Below, in pieces: positions 1 through 8,152 of a stretch of DNA of 64,000 nucleotides; the first letter of the stretch is position 1; each line of letters opens with the position of its first letter. The notes under the pieces were generated by a model. That model worked only from the letters and a program-made list of their open reading frames with translations, did no database searches and was not told the origin of the DNA. The DNA is taken from positions 9,797,850-9,861,849 of the forward strand of contig NC_052031.1 of NCBI RefSeq assembly GCF_015832195.1, in the 5' to 3' direction. This DNA is from Motacilla alba alba (lineage: Eukaryota; Chordata; Aves; Passeriformes; Motacillidae). A program made the translations under genes and the position numbers.

Positions 1-622
1 CCATGAGGAACCCTTTCTGAAATATCTGCTGGCATACTTCAAGAGTTAGTCTGGACACAAGACACAGACAGAGGTGAGGCAGCTTCAATATGACCACCTT
101 TTGGAAAGACAAGGAAATGGAAATGCCGGACACAGTGCCAGAGTGTCAGAGCAGTGCCCTGTGCAGTGACAGCTTTTCAGCCTGTTATCTGATATGTTTT
201 GCCTTTCTTGGGGAGCAGGGAGTATTTGAAAAGCCTAACCCAGATGTCAGTGCCCTGGATTTGGACTCCTTGGAGATAAATTCACACTCACACTAGTTTC
301 TTTTCTCTTTAATATAGTTGATTAAAGTCACATACTTTTCTTGTGCCATAGGCCTTTCATTATAAAATGGGGTATTATTCCCTTACTTGACATCTCTGTA
401 TCTCTCAAGACAGATATCCATTCCTGACTGAAAAGAGGAAGTCCTGTGAGCATCCACTTGTATAATGAGGCAGGTTATTTTTTAAGGTACAAATTTATCA
501 AAAAGCTGCAACAGTGGGAATTCCATTCTCTTCTCTGGGGCAATTTTAGTAGCTGTTTCTTGTATTAACATTAGAGTCTAAAAATAACTAATGCTTCATT
601 ATGAATGATTAACCTGCTATAA

Positions 623-624
<2 letters not shown>
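1..624. other. AT-rich unique-looking segment
   Basis: No repeat family, RNA gene or credible exon is recognised here. A 68-codon open frame lies at 90-296 on the plus strand, but it has no recognisable domain and is of a length expected by chance in AT-rich DNA. Confidence 0.5.

Positions 625-654
<30 letters not shown>
625..654 (+). repeat. Poly(A) run, 30 bases
   Basis: Thirty uninterrupted A residues. No AATAAA signal lies just upstream, and I saw no matching target-site duplication, so it cannot be assigned as the tail of a retrocopy. It may be a simple-sequence expansion. Confidence 0.9.
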
Positions 655-658
<4 letters not shown>

Positions 659-1166
659 GACAAGATTTTCCACAGAAATAATTATGATTCAAAGTGGTGA
701 AGTGGAAAACATTCTAAAGGAAATCTCACAGCTTTGGGAGAAAACTCTTGTTCCCCTTACACTGCAATACCCCTTATGATTTCTAAATATAAAACCAATG
801 GGACTCTGTGCACTGAATTATTCTTCTTTTCTCATTAAGTTTGAATTTTAATAGTGTTTTTTTCTCCTGTTCTTTTATTGAGGGAATTATTTGGAGTTGT
901 ACATTGCTTTCATATTCATTTGGGAGTACAATCCCACCAAACCAGAAAAGTTTACAATCTTTTCACAAGCACTTGTGAACGGAAGCCACCAAACATTTGA
1001 CTATGTGATGCTCATTGTGACTGCAGCATCACACAGGACAATGATAAATTTTAAACCTTGCAAAGCCATCAACAATGGCAAAATCATATTTCAGATCTAC
1101 CTCAGAGATGGTTTTTTTCAGATCTACATCTAGAGATTTCCAGCACCTCCTGAGTTTGAGCACATA
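655..1166. other. AT-rich segment leading into the CR1 copy
   Basis: No gene is recognised. The CR1 reading frame becomes recognisable only from about 1167, so the 5' limit of that element is approximate and part of 1030-1166 could belong to it. A short direct repeat (CAGATCTAC) occurs at about 1093 and 1119. Confidence 0.4.
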
Positions 1167-1620
1167 TGTAATGGAAGGGTTAAAATGTATGGAGCTCACA
1201 ATTGTCAGTGACACAGTTGAGAGCCTCTGGGTAAGAATCAAGGGACAAACAAAAATTGTGGATGTCATACTGGGAGTCTACTGTAGACCTCCTAGCCAGG
1301 AAAGTCATGACAATTAATTGTTCCTTGAAGAACTGAGGGACACTTCCGAGTCAACTGCCCTTGTACAGCTGACACAACCTGGGCTAGAAGACTCCTGAAA
1401 AACCTGAATGAAAACTTTATGGAACAGGTGCTTAGGAAGCCAACTGAGAAAAGTGTCCTCCTTGATCTGCTTCTTGTTCACAGAGAGGAGATTGGAAGCC
1501 GTCTTGGCCACAGAAACCACATAGTGATTAAGTATAAAATCTCTGCTGACTGGAGGAAAAGTGCCAGCAAAAACTCAACTCTGGACATAAATACAACAGA
1601 TTTGGGCTGCTCAGAGAACT
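1167..1620 (+). pseudogene. CR1 ORF2 endonuclease domain remnant (APE type)
   Basis: In active CR1 this domain nicks target DNA to prime reverse transcription. The segment runs from a CMELTI-like strand through GVYCRPPSQ to a C-terminal block (LDLLLVHREEIGSRLGH). Between STALV (about 1353) and the ETFMEQVL-like helix (about 1410-1435) about 15 to 20 codons are missing. These include the GDFN-type stretch that carries conserved catalytic residues in this family. The usual GHSDH-type motif near the end reads GHRNH (about 1507-1521), so two of its residues are changed. Stops and frame changes occur near 1315 and 1395. It cannot encode a working nuclease. Confidence 0.8.
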
Positions 1621-1621
1621 A

Positions 1622-2095
1622 GTGATTAAGATCCCTTGGAAAACTGTTTTTGCAGGTGCTGGGGTCCATCAGTGTGGGTCACTTTTTAAGCATCAACACC
1701 TAAGAGCACAGGAGCAGCAACTCCAAAATGTCAGAAGCCAAGCAGGTGAAGCTTGGGGTTGGCTGAACAGGGGAATTTCTCTTGGAAAAATGCGTGGGCC
1801 CAGTGAGAGCAAGGTCAGGGGAAGAAGACTGAGATGCTGCCTGCCACTGCAGGGAGAAAACTTGTACAGCCGAAGCTCAATTGGATTTGAAGCTGCCCAG
1901 AAATGTGGGGGACAATAAAAAGAGTTTTTCAAAATTCATTAATCACAAAAGGCTGCGTAGAAATAACATTGTCCTGTTACTGGATTAGGATGGTCACCTC
2001 ATAAACAGGGACAGAGATGAGGCAGAGATTTTTAATGCATTCTTTGCCTCTTACTTCAACATGAATGACAGACCAAGGGGGTGAGCTAGAGGACC
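1622..2095 (+). pseudogene. CR1 ORF2 linker between endonuclease and RT
   Basis: The first part reads in one frame as a typical CR1 linker (IPWKTVFAGAGVHQCGSLFKH, then RAQEQQLQNVRSQAGEAWGWLNR), running from about 1628 to 1775. After that the frame shifts repeatedly. Recognisable pieces continue, such as GDNKK at about 1910, a block around SKRLRRNNI at about 1945 and FNAFFASYF at about 2031-2057. It is decayed and belongs to the surrounding CR1 copy. Confidence 0.75.
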
Positions 2096-2627
2096 ATGAC
2101 TGGCAATGATCATCTCCCGGGTGACCCTGAGCTTATGGATCCCTACAAATCTGTGAAGCCTGACGGGATTAATCCTAGAATCTTCAAGGGGCTAGCTGAT
2201 GTCATTGCAAAACCTCTTTCAATAATTTTTGAGAAGTCTTGGGAATCTGGAGAGGACCCAGCTGACTGGAAGCTGGTGAACATTGTCCTGATTTTCAAGA
2301 AGGGCAAGAAGGAGGACCATGGAAACTACAGGCCTGTCTGTCTCACTTCAGTGCCTGGTAAAGCTATGGAGAAAATTATCTTGAGATATATTGACAAACA
2401 CATGGAGAAACGCTGCCATTGGTCACAGCCAGCACAGCTTCATGAGAGAAAAGTCCAGCTTATCAAACCTGATTTCCTTTTATGACAAGGTAACCCCCCT
2501 AGCTGACCACAGGAATCCAGTTAATGTAACAGTTTTGGATTTCAGTAAAGCTTTTGATAATTTCTCCCATAGTATCTCTCTGAATAAAATGTACAGCATA
2601 GAGCTGGATAAACACAGCATACTCTTT
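2096..2627 (+). pseudogene. CR1 reverse transcriptase, N-terminal part
   Basis: A 129-codon open stretch (2096-2485) matches the fingers of CR1 RT, including KPDGINPRIFKGLADVIAKP, SWESGEDPADWKLVNIVLIF and NYRPVCLTS. A frame change near 2440 moves the sequence to a second frame. That frame carries GHSQHSFMREKSSLSNLISF, then LDFSKAFDNFSH and SIELDKHSI, ending at about 2620. The palm with the catalytic aspartates is not in this part; it lies after 4679. A non-CR1 sequence begins directly after the SIELDKHSI block, in mid-domain. Confidence 0.88.
2621..2627. repeat. Left copy of 7-bp direct repeat ACTCTTT at the insert boundary
   Basis: ACTCTTT occurs here and again at 4679-4685, exactly where the CR1 protein similarity stops and restarts. 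It could be the target-site duplication of the 2.05-kb insert. Seven bases in AT-rich DNA can also match by chance. Confidence 0.45.
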
Positions 2628-3395
2628 ATTTACCACTAAAGTGAGGCACAGCATCATTCTTTAAAGACTTAAAATGGAAGTTTCCATCAGCAGTTCAGCA
2701 TAAACTATTTACTTATTATAACTGAATACAGAACCCTTCTGAGCTTCAAACACACTGGCAACATACCTCTATTGACTTCAGGGAACTCAGTATACATTTG
2801 GGAAGAATTTGCTTTAAGGAGTTTAAAGCTTGAAGGAAAGTCTAAAGGAACCGAGGGAAATCAAGAATATTGAATGAATTCCTGATGCAAATGTATTCTT
2901 TCTATTGAATTGTCTCCTCCAGGGTTTATTACGGATGCATAATTTTTTGTTAGAAAAAGTTGTGCAAGATTTATTTTTTTTAAAGACAAAAAAAGAGCCA
3001 TACCATGAAGGATTATAAAATTTTCTTCTATATTAACCTGCTGTTGAGACAGAAATTTCAGCCAAGATTATAAGATGGTTAAGGAGCAGTCATCTCTACC
3101 CACTGAATTTGAAATGTTGTAGGCTTCAGTGGTTATGGGCGCCTCAGGCTGTGAAATGTTCTGCCACATTCACATACATCTCACACCTCTCCTTGCAGGC
3201 CTGTATTCTTGGGGGATGTTAGGAGATAACAGCTACTTATCAACAAGTCCTACCAGTAGCAGCCAAAAATCTGCTGCTGACAGTTGCCATGACCAACTAA
3301 TCAATCTCAAAATTAGGTCAGCTGTTTTTTTTTACCAGCTAAACAATACACAATTAAATCACTGAGAAGACAACAGAGAAAATCAGCCTCTGATC

Positions 3396-3401
3396 CTTTC
3401 A
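3396..3401. repeat. Left target-site duplication of the solo LTR (CTTTCA)
   Basis: The six bases immediately before the LTR are identical to the six immediately after it at 4070-4075. This is the integrase footprint. Confidence 0.85.
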
Positions 3402-3562
3402 TGTCGGAACCCAGAATGTCCCCCAGACATTCTTGGATGTTCCAGACCCAGGTCAGAAGCATCTGAGACCCTGGCATGCAGCCAGAAACCCCTGTGGCTT
3501 TGAATCTGACCCATGGAACAGTTTACCAATCTTGCAGGAAGAACAAGAAGTCACAAAAGTGA

Positions 3563-3588
3563 AGTAGTAGAAGTAGTAGAAGTAGTCA
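3563..3588 (+). repeat. Short tandem repeat, 9-bp unit AGTAGTAGA, about 2.9 copies
   Basis: Consecutive AGTAGTAGA units inside the U3-like part of the solo LTR. Such short repeats are common in LTR U3 regions. Confidence 0.8.
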
Positions 3589-3849
3589 CAAGGTGAAAGG
3601 AAGGATTTTTGAGTGCTGTACAGGGGGGGTTTAGGCCTTGTATGCAGGGGTCCAAGTTTTGTACATGGGGGTCAGAAGTTCTAAGATGGAGGGATTTTGG
3701 CGTGCCCTGTCCTCTTTCTTTCTCCTTCCTAGCCTCCATGTCTTTGGTGATGCTGGCACTCACAGATTGGTTTAGAGTAGAAAGTCACCATTCAATATAG
3801 GTAATAGGCATTGGGGGAAAAGTATAAGCATGTAACACGTAATGTGTGA

Positions 3850-3856
3850 TATAAAA
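3850..3856 (+). promoter_or_regulatory. TATA box of the solo LTR
   Basis: TATAAAA lies 101 bases upstream of the AATAAA signal. This fits a retroviral promoter with transcription starting about 25-30 bases downstream, near 3880. Present activity is unknown. Confidence 0.65.
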
Positions 3857-3950
3857 GATGGCACCAGCCCCCTGGGAGGGCAGTGTGCCTTTGTCTGACC
3901 TGCTGAACGGGCCACAGCAGTTCAAGAAGAAAATCTTTTAGGTAACACGC

Positions 3951-3956
3951 AATAAA
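3951..3956 (+). terminator. Polyadenylation signal of the solo LTR
   Basis: AATAAA about 100 bases after the TATA box. It probably marks the end of R, with U5 running on to 4069. Confidence 0.6.
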
Positions 3957-4069
3957 CTACCTTGAGGCTGGACGACTGAAGACTGCTGAGTCTTTCTTTG
4001 AAGGCACGGGTTGGAGGAGAGACTTTTCCATCTTTCAGGGTCACCCCAATCCGGGGGTGAGTCCCGACA

Positions 4070-4075
4070 CTTTCA
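4070..4075. repeat. Right target-site duplication of the solo LTR (CTTTCA)
   Basis: Identical to 3396-3401. Confidence 0.85.
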
Positions 4076-4678
4076 TAAAGGACCATTAGAAACTATTTTA
4101 AATTTTAATTTCCTCTTACAAATAAATGTCCAGTGCTCCTATACACACACTTCAATACATAGGTAAGGAAAAAAGAATTAAATAAAATATATGACTCATA
4201 AATCTGGCTTGCTGAATAGATTTAAAAGTGCCAAATATGAAATATGTATCCTTAAGACAGAGTGTAATTAGCACCCAATACTGAGACTGTTGCTAACACC
4301 AGATGTTTTTCTATTTAACATGGCTCATCATACCTAAGCTTTTCCCACTAACTTGCAAGGATCCTATCTAATTAATAACCCTATCTAAACAGCCTGAGCT
4401 TTTAATTAAGGCAAAACCAGGGCTTGCAAGGCATTGATCTAAGAAGGTATTCAATCAAACACATGTTACTGCTTTGGTGGCCTTTGGGGAGTGTTGTCTC
4501 CAAGTTGTTACTTAGGAGCACAGAGCCAGGTTTTGGCTGTGACTAGTAGATGCTGCAATAATATAAATAAAATCATCACAAACTGCTTTCATAATCATCA
4601 GTAAGGATAAGATAGCCTAATAATTTTACTACATCCACTACGATATAGAAACTAGCTGCCCATGATTTGGGTAGGTGC

Positions 4679-5730
4679 ACTCTTTCCTGGGTGAAGAACT
4701 TGCTGGAAGGATGAGACCAGCGAGTGGTGGTGAGTGGAGTTAAAAAACATTGGTGGCAGGCCACTGATGGTATTCCCCAGGGCTCTGTATTGGGGCCAGT
4801 CCTATTTAACATCTTTCTTGATGATTTGGATGAAAAGTCAGTAAGTTTGCAGCTGGCACCAAGTTAGGTGGGAATGTTGATCTACTGGAGGGTAGGAACA
4901 CTCAGCAGAAGGATCTGGAGAGGCTGGATTGATGGGCTGAGGAAAACTGTGTGAGATTCAATAAGGTGAAGTTCTGGGTCCTGCTCCTCAGGCAGCTCTA
5001 CAGGCTGGGAATAGTGTCTGGAAAGCTGCCCTGCAGAACGGGACTTGTGGGTCCTGGCTGAACATGAGCCAGCAATGTGCCCAGGTGGCCAAAAAGGCCA
5101 ATGGCTCCCTGGCCTCTATCAAGAATAGTGTGACCAGCAGGACTGGGGAATTGTCCCTCTGATTGTCCCTCTGTACTCAGCACCACATTTAAGGTGAGGC
5201 CACACCTTAAATTCCGTATTGTTTTGGGCTGTTCAGTACAAAAAGGATATTGAAGTTCTGGAGCATGTCCAGAGAAGGGCAATGGAGCTAGTGAATGGTC
5301 TAGAAAATAAATCCTGTGAGGGGTGGATGAGGGAACTTGGGTTGTCTAGGCTGGAGAAAAGGAGGCTCAGGGGGGACCTCATAGCTCTGTACCACTACCT
5401 GAAAGGAGGCTGCTGTAGTGAGGTGGGGGTCAGTCTATTCTGTTATGTGTCAAGTGAAAGGATAAGCAGAAATGGCCCTAACTTGTACATGGGGAGGTTC
5501 AGATTAGATATTAGGGACAAATTCACTGAAAGACTGGTTACACACTAAATCAGTTGCCCAGGGAGGTGATGAAGTCACATTCCCTAGAAATGTTCAAGAG
5601 GTGTCTGAGTGTAGCACTTGGGGATATGTTTTAGGGGTGATTATGGTGGTGCTGGTTTGGTGGTTGGACTAGATGAACTTGAAGGCGTCTTCCAAACATG
5701 ATGATTCTCTGATTCTGCAATTCTCTGTTT
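4679..5730 (+). mobile_element. CR1 LINE, 3' part of the split copy (RT palm to 3' tail)
   Basis: This part resumes the CR1 frame with WVKNLLEG, then [16 protein letters not shown], the palm, and a long C-terminal thumb region (5219-5548). It ends in the CR1 3' UTR. The tail has GATGAACTTGAAGGCGTCTT followed by decayed octamers (ATGATTCTCTGATTCTGCAA) that stop near 5730. CR1 copies keep their 3' ends, so this tail supplies what the 5' part at 1167-2627 lacks. That supports a single split element. Frameshifts and stops are frequent. Confidence 0.9.
4686..5548 (+). pseudogene. CR1 reverse transcriptase, palm and C-terminal part
   Basis: The palm motif carrying the metal-binding aspartates in CR1 RT (FADDTK-like) reads FAAGTK at about 4845-4862, so both aspartates are lost and the enzyme would be dead. 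Recognisable blocks follow: NMSQQCAQVAKKANGSLASI (about 5061-5125) and, in a 109-codon open stretch, [41 protein letters not shown] and [11 protein letters not shown] (5219-5548). Stops separate these blocks. A short tandem duplication (ATTGTCCCTCTG) lies at about 5150-5173. Confidence 0.88.
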
Positions 5731-8091
5731 TATCGCTGCTGTGATATATATCTTGAATATACCTTTTTTATTTTTTCCATCCAGACTTGATCTCTCACCC
5801 AGCACCTACCTGGAGTGCAGCAGTCCTTCCATGCCTGTTTCACATCATCTGACTGGCTAATAATCAATTTTTCATTGATAATTCCTTCCCAGCTGCATAC
5901 TCCTTTACTTCCTCCCTCCTAGCACGTAGTCCCTTCTCTACTTTCAGTGATTTTGCCAGTGTTCCCAGCTCTTTGTACCCATGTACTTTCTACAGTATGT
6001 TTGCAAGAGGGAGGGCTAAGTTAGAAGTCTCCCTTTTCAGTTATTCCACCTAAACACAGGAAATGCTGACTGTTAATAAATGTATCTGCTTTCTATTTGA
6101 GTGCCCTGGGCAGCATCTATGTAGCACAGTATGCCCTAGTCCAGATAAGAGTGAGGAATATCTTGTTAACTGAGTGGAGGGCATCTTAATTGAATCCAAA
6201 AAATTTATGGAAAGTATGTTTTAAAATTTAGTCATTTGACCAGATATGGTCAGCTTTAAAGCCATGATTCACATTTCTGAATTATAAAAATCATCTACCT
6301 ATCATTTATCAAGGCCCTGTTACTTGAAGGCACCAGAATTTTAAAAACAAAAGGGAATATTTTCTGCCAAGATCCTGGCTTGACCATATTATTGAATAAG
6401 CCTTGTAATAAATATAGAAATTAAACAGCTCCTTTGTGTGCCAATACTTTATTATTTATCACAGATTAACAGATGCTATAAATCCTCTGTAGACTTCTTG
6501 GAATATCATTGCTACCAACGAGTTTAACCCCTTTTAGAAACAGTATGTGCTCATCCCTGCATTCATGAGCACAGTGTATGCACTGGCCTAGTATCTCTGC
6601 TAATAATGAGGGAAAATATAAGTATTAGTCCTTTACAGAATAGCACTTTAGAAGGAAAACATTGCAAAAAAAATTTACTGAGCTTACATTGTGAATATTA
6701 TACTATTTGTTCTGTCTCTCAAGAAAAGTTTAAAAATCCAAGCATCCTGTATAACATGAACATGGGCTTAAAATAAAACAATTAAGCCAGATCAATTAGA
6801 CAAAGCTTCTGCAGGAAAGATAAATTAAAACCAGTTTCAAATCGAAGATTAATTGCATACTGCTTGTATTTGTCTGAATTTATATATTCCTTACACAGTC
6901 TAGTTCGGATATTTTCAGTCTATGTTTAATTTAATCAAGCAGTCATGTTTTTTGCCTTAATTCTTACATTCCTCAAATGTTGTACAACAGTTTTAAGCAA
7001 TTCATAACGCTGATATAACCTAAGATAATACTGAGGACTCGTACCATGTCAAACCTGATGGACATTTCTCATTGAATGAAAACCCCTCATGCCACAGAAA
7101 TGTAACTAAATCCATGAAGCATATAGATTATTCTAACAGAAAATAGGACAAATATATGAGATATGGAGGAGACATGGTACAGTCCACGTAAGATAAGAGA
7201 CACACATTTTGATGTCCATCCTGGAGATTTAATATGGGTACCACTTTGCTAACAAAGCCATTTCCATTTCACTCTAGGAATAAAAGGAATTGCAAGGGCC
7301 CTCAGTTGAATACTGAAAAATGTAGTGGAATAAATACTAGTCAATTATACCACAAATCTGTACATTCCTCTTTAGATCAGTTCCTAAATGCAAAGTTTTG
7401 CCACCTTTGCCAACCCTAATAATTTTCATTCCTCTCTAGAAAGAATATGAATTCTAATGAAACACTTTAAAAAAATGAATAAATCATTGAGTTAATCCCC
7501 CTTGATAATGCATGTGCTGAAAAACTTAATTCCTAATTTCCATTGACACACACACAAAAATGAAATTTTCTTTTCATTAAAGTTAAAATGGCAGATGTGA
7601 GGTGTTTTTATTAAAATTGATGGCAAGCAATAAGTTTTTAAAAGCTTCTAATGCTATATATGGTATGCAAGGTATGAGCAAATCATCCCCATGGGACTGA
7701 GTTGTGCTGCTAGTTTACCAGTGATTGTTAGTGATTAAGGTTTTATTTTCTCCATTATATTAAAAAGTGAGAAAGGAAATAGCAGTAGTAACACTACAGC
7801 TCAGGCCTTATTATCATATTCTTTGCTCATGAAACCTAATGAATGTCATTGACAGTCATAAATATCCAGAGGCAAGTGTAAAAGTAGAAAGAGAAAAATC
7901 TTAACTTTCAAATTATCCAAAGAATACAGTAGAAAAAAAACCAGTTCATTTAATTTTTGTTGGTTGTGTTCATGTTGAATATTAAATTTTCCTATTAGGC
8001 AGACACCAAATCCCCTCATCAAAAGAAAAAAATAAGATACATATTTGCACTAGGGTGTATGAATAAATCCATAAAAAAATCAATCAGAATC
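5731..8091. other. AT-rich unique-looking segment
   Basis: No repeat family, RNA gene or exon is recognised. Only short open frames occur, the longest being 61 codons at 7234-7419. Its content resembles ordinary avian intergenic or intronic DNA. Confidence 0.5.
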
Positions 8092-8152
8092 AATCATAGA
8101 ATCATATTGGTCTAGCATGAAAGAGATCTCAAGGAAATAAATAGATCTCCAC
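8092..8152 (-). mobile_element. Possible decayed CR1 3' tail
   Basis: AATCATAGAATCATATTGG followed by a GAAAGAGATCTCAAGGA block resembles the reverse complement of the CR1 tail. Only about 60 bases can be matched and they are strongly diverged. Confidence 0.35.

Larger units (their letters stand above)
1167..2627 (+). mobile_element. CR1 LINE, 5' part of a split copy (endonuclease, linker, start of RT)
   Basis: This is a 5'-truncated avian CR1 non-LTR retrotransposon. Reading across several frames gives the order expected for CR1 ORF2: the end of the endonuclease (VESLWVRIKGQT, GVYCRPPSQ), a linker (FAGAGVHQCGSLFKH, LRAQEQQ), then the RT fingers and palm (KPDGINPRIF, NYRPVCLTSVPGKAMEKII, FSKAFDNFSHS). 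Frames change and stops occur throughout, so no intact ORF2 remains. The N-terminal half of the endonuclease and ORF1 are missing. The copy stops at 2627 and resumes at 4679, so it is one element split by a later insertion. Assignment to CR1 is firm; the subfamily is not assigned. Confidence 0.9.
3402..4069 (+). mobile_element. Solo LTR of an endogenous retrovirus, 668 bp
   Basis: The element begins TGTCGGAACC and ends GAGTCCCGACA, giving TG...CA ends inside a short imperfect terminal inverted repeat. Perfect 6-bp duplications (CTTTCA) flank it. A TATA box (3850-3856) and an AATAAA signal (3951-3956) lie in the order and spacing of U3, R and U5 on the plus strand. No gag, pol or env sequence adjoins it, so this is a solo LTR left by recombination between two LTRs. 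A 6-bp duplication is typical of class II (beta- or alpha-like) avian ERVs. That class is inferred from duplication length only. Confidence 0.88.
2628..4678. other. 2.05-kb insert splitting the CR1 copy; identity unknown apart from its solo LTR
   Basis: This segment interrupts the CR1 reading frame between the SIELDKHSI and WVKNLLEG blocks, which are nearly adjacent in intact CR1 RT. A 668-bp solo LTR occupies 3402-4069. The remaining ~1.38 kb (2628-3395 and 4076-4678) has no recognised domain. I see no clear terminal inverted repeats, no TG...CA ends and no poly(A) end. A 9-bp-period array lies at 3563-3588. It could be an unrecognised non-autonomous element, or DNA brought in by rearrangement. 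Confidence 0.55.
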
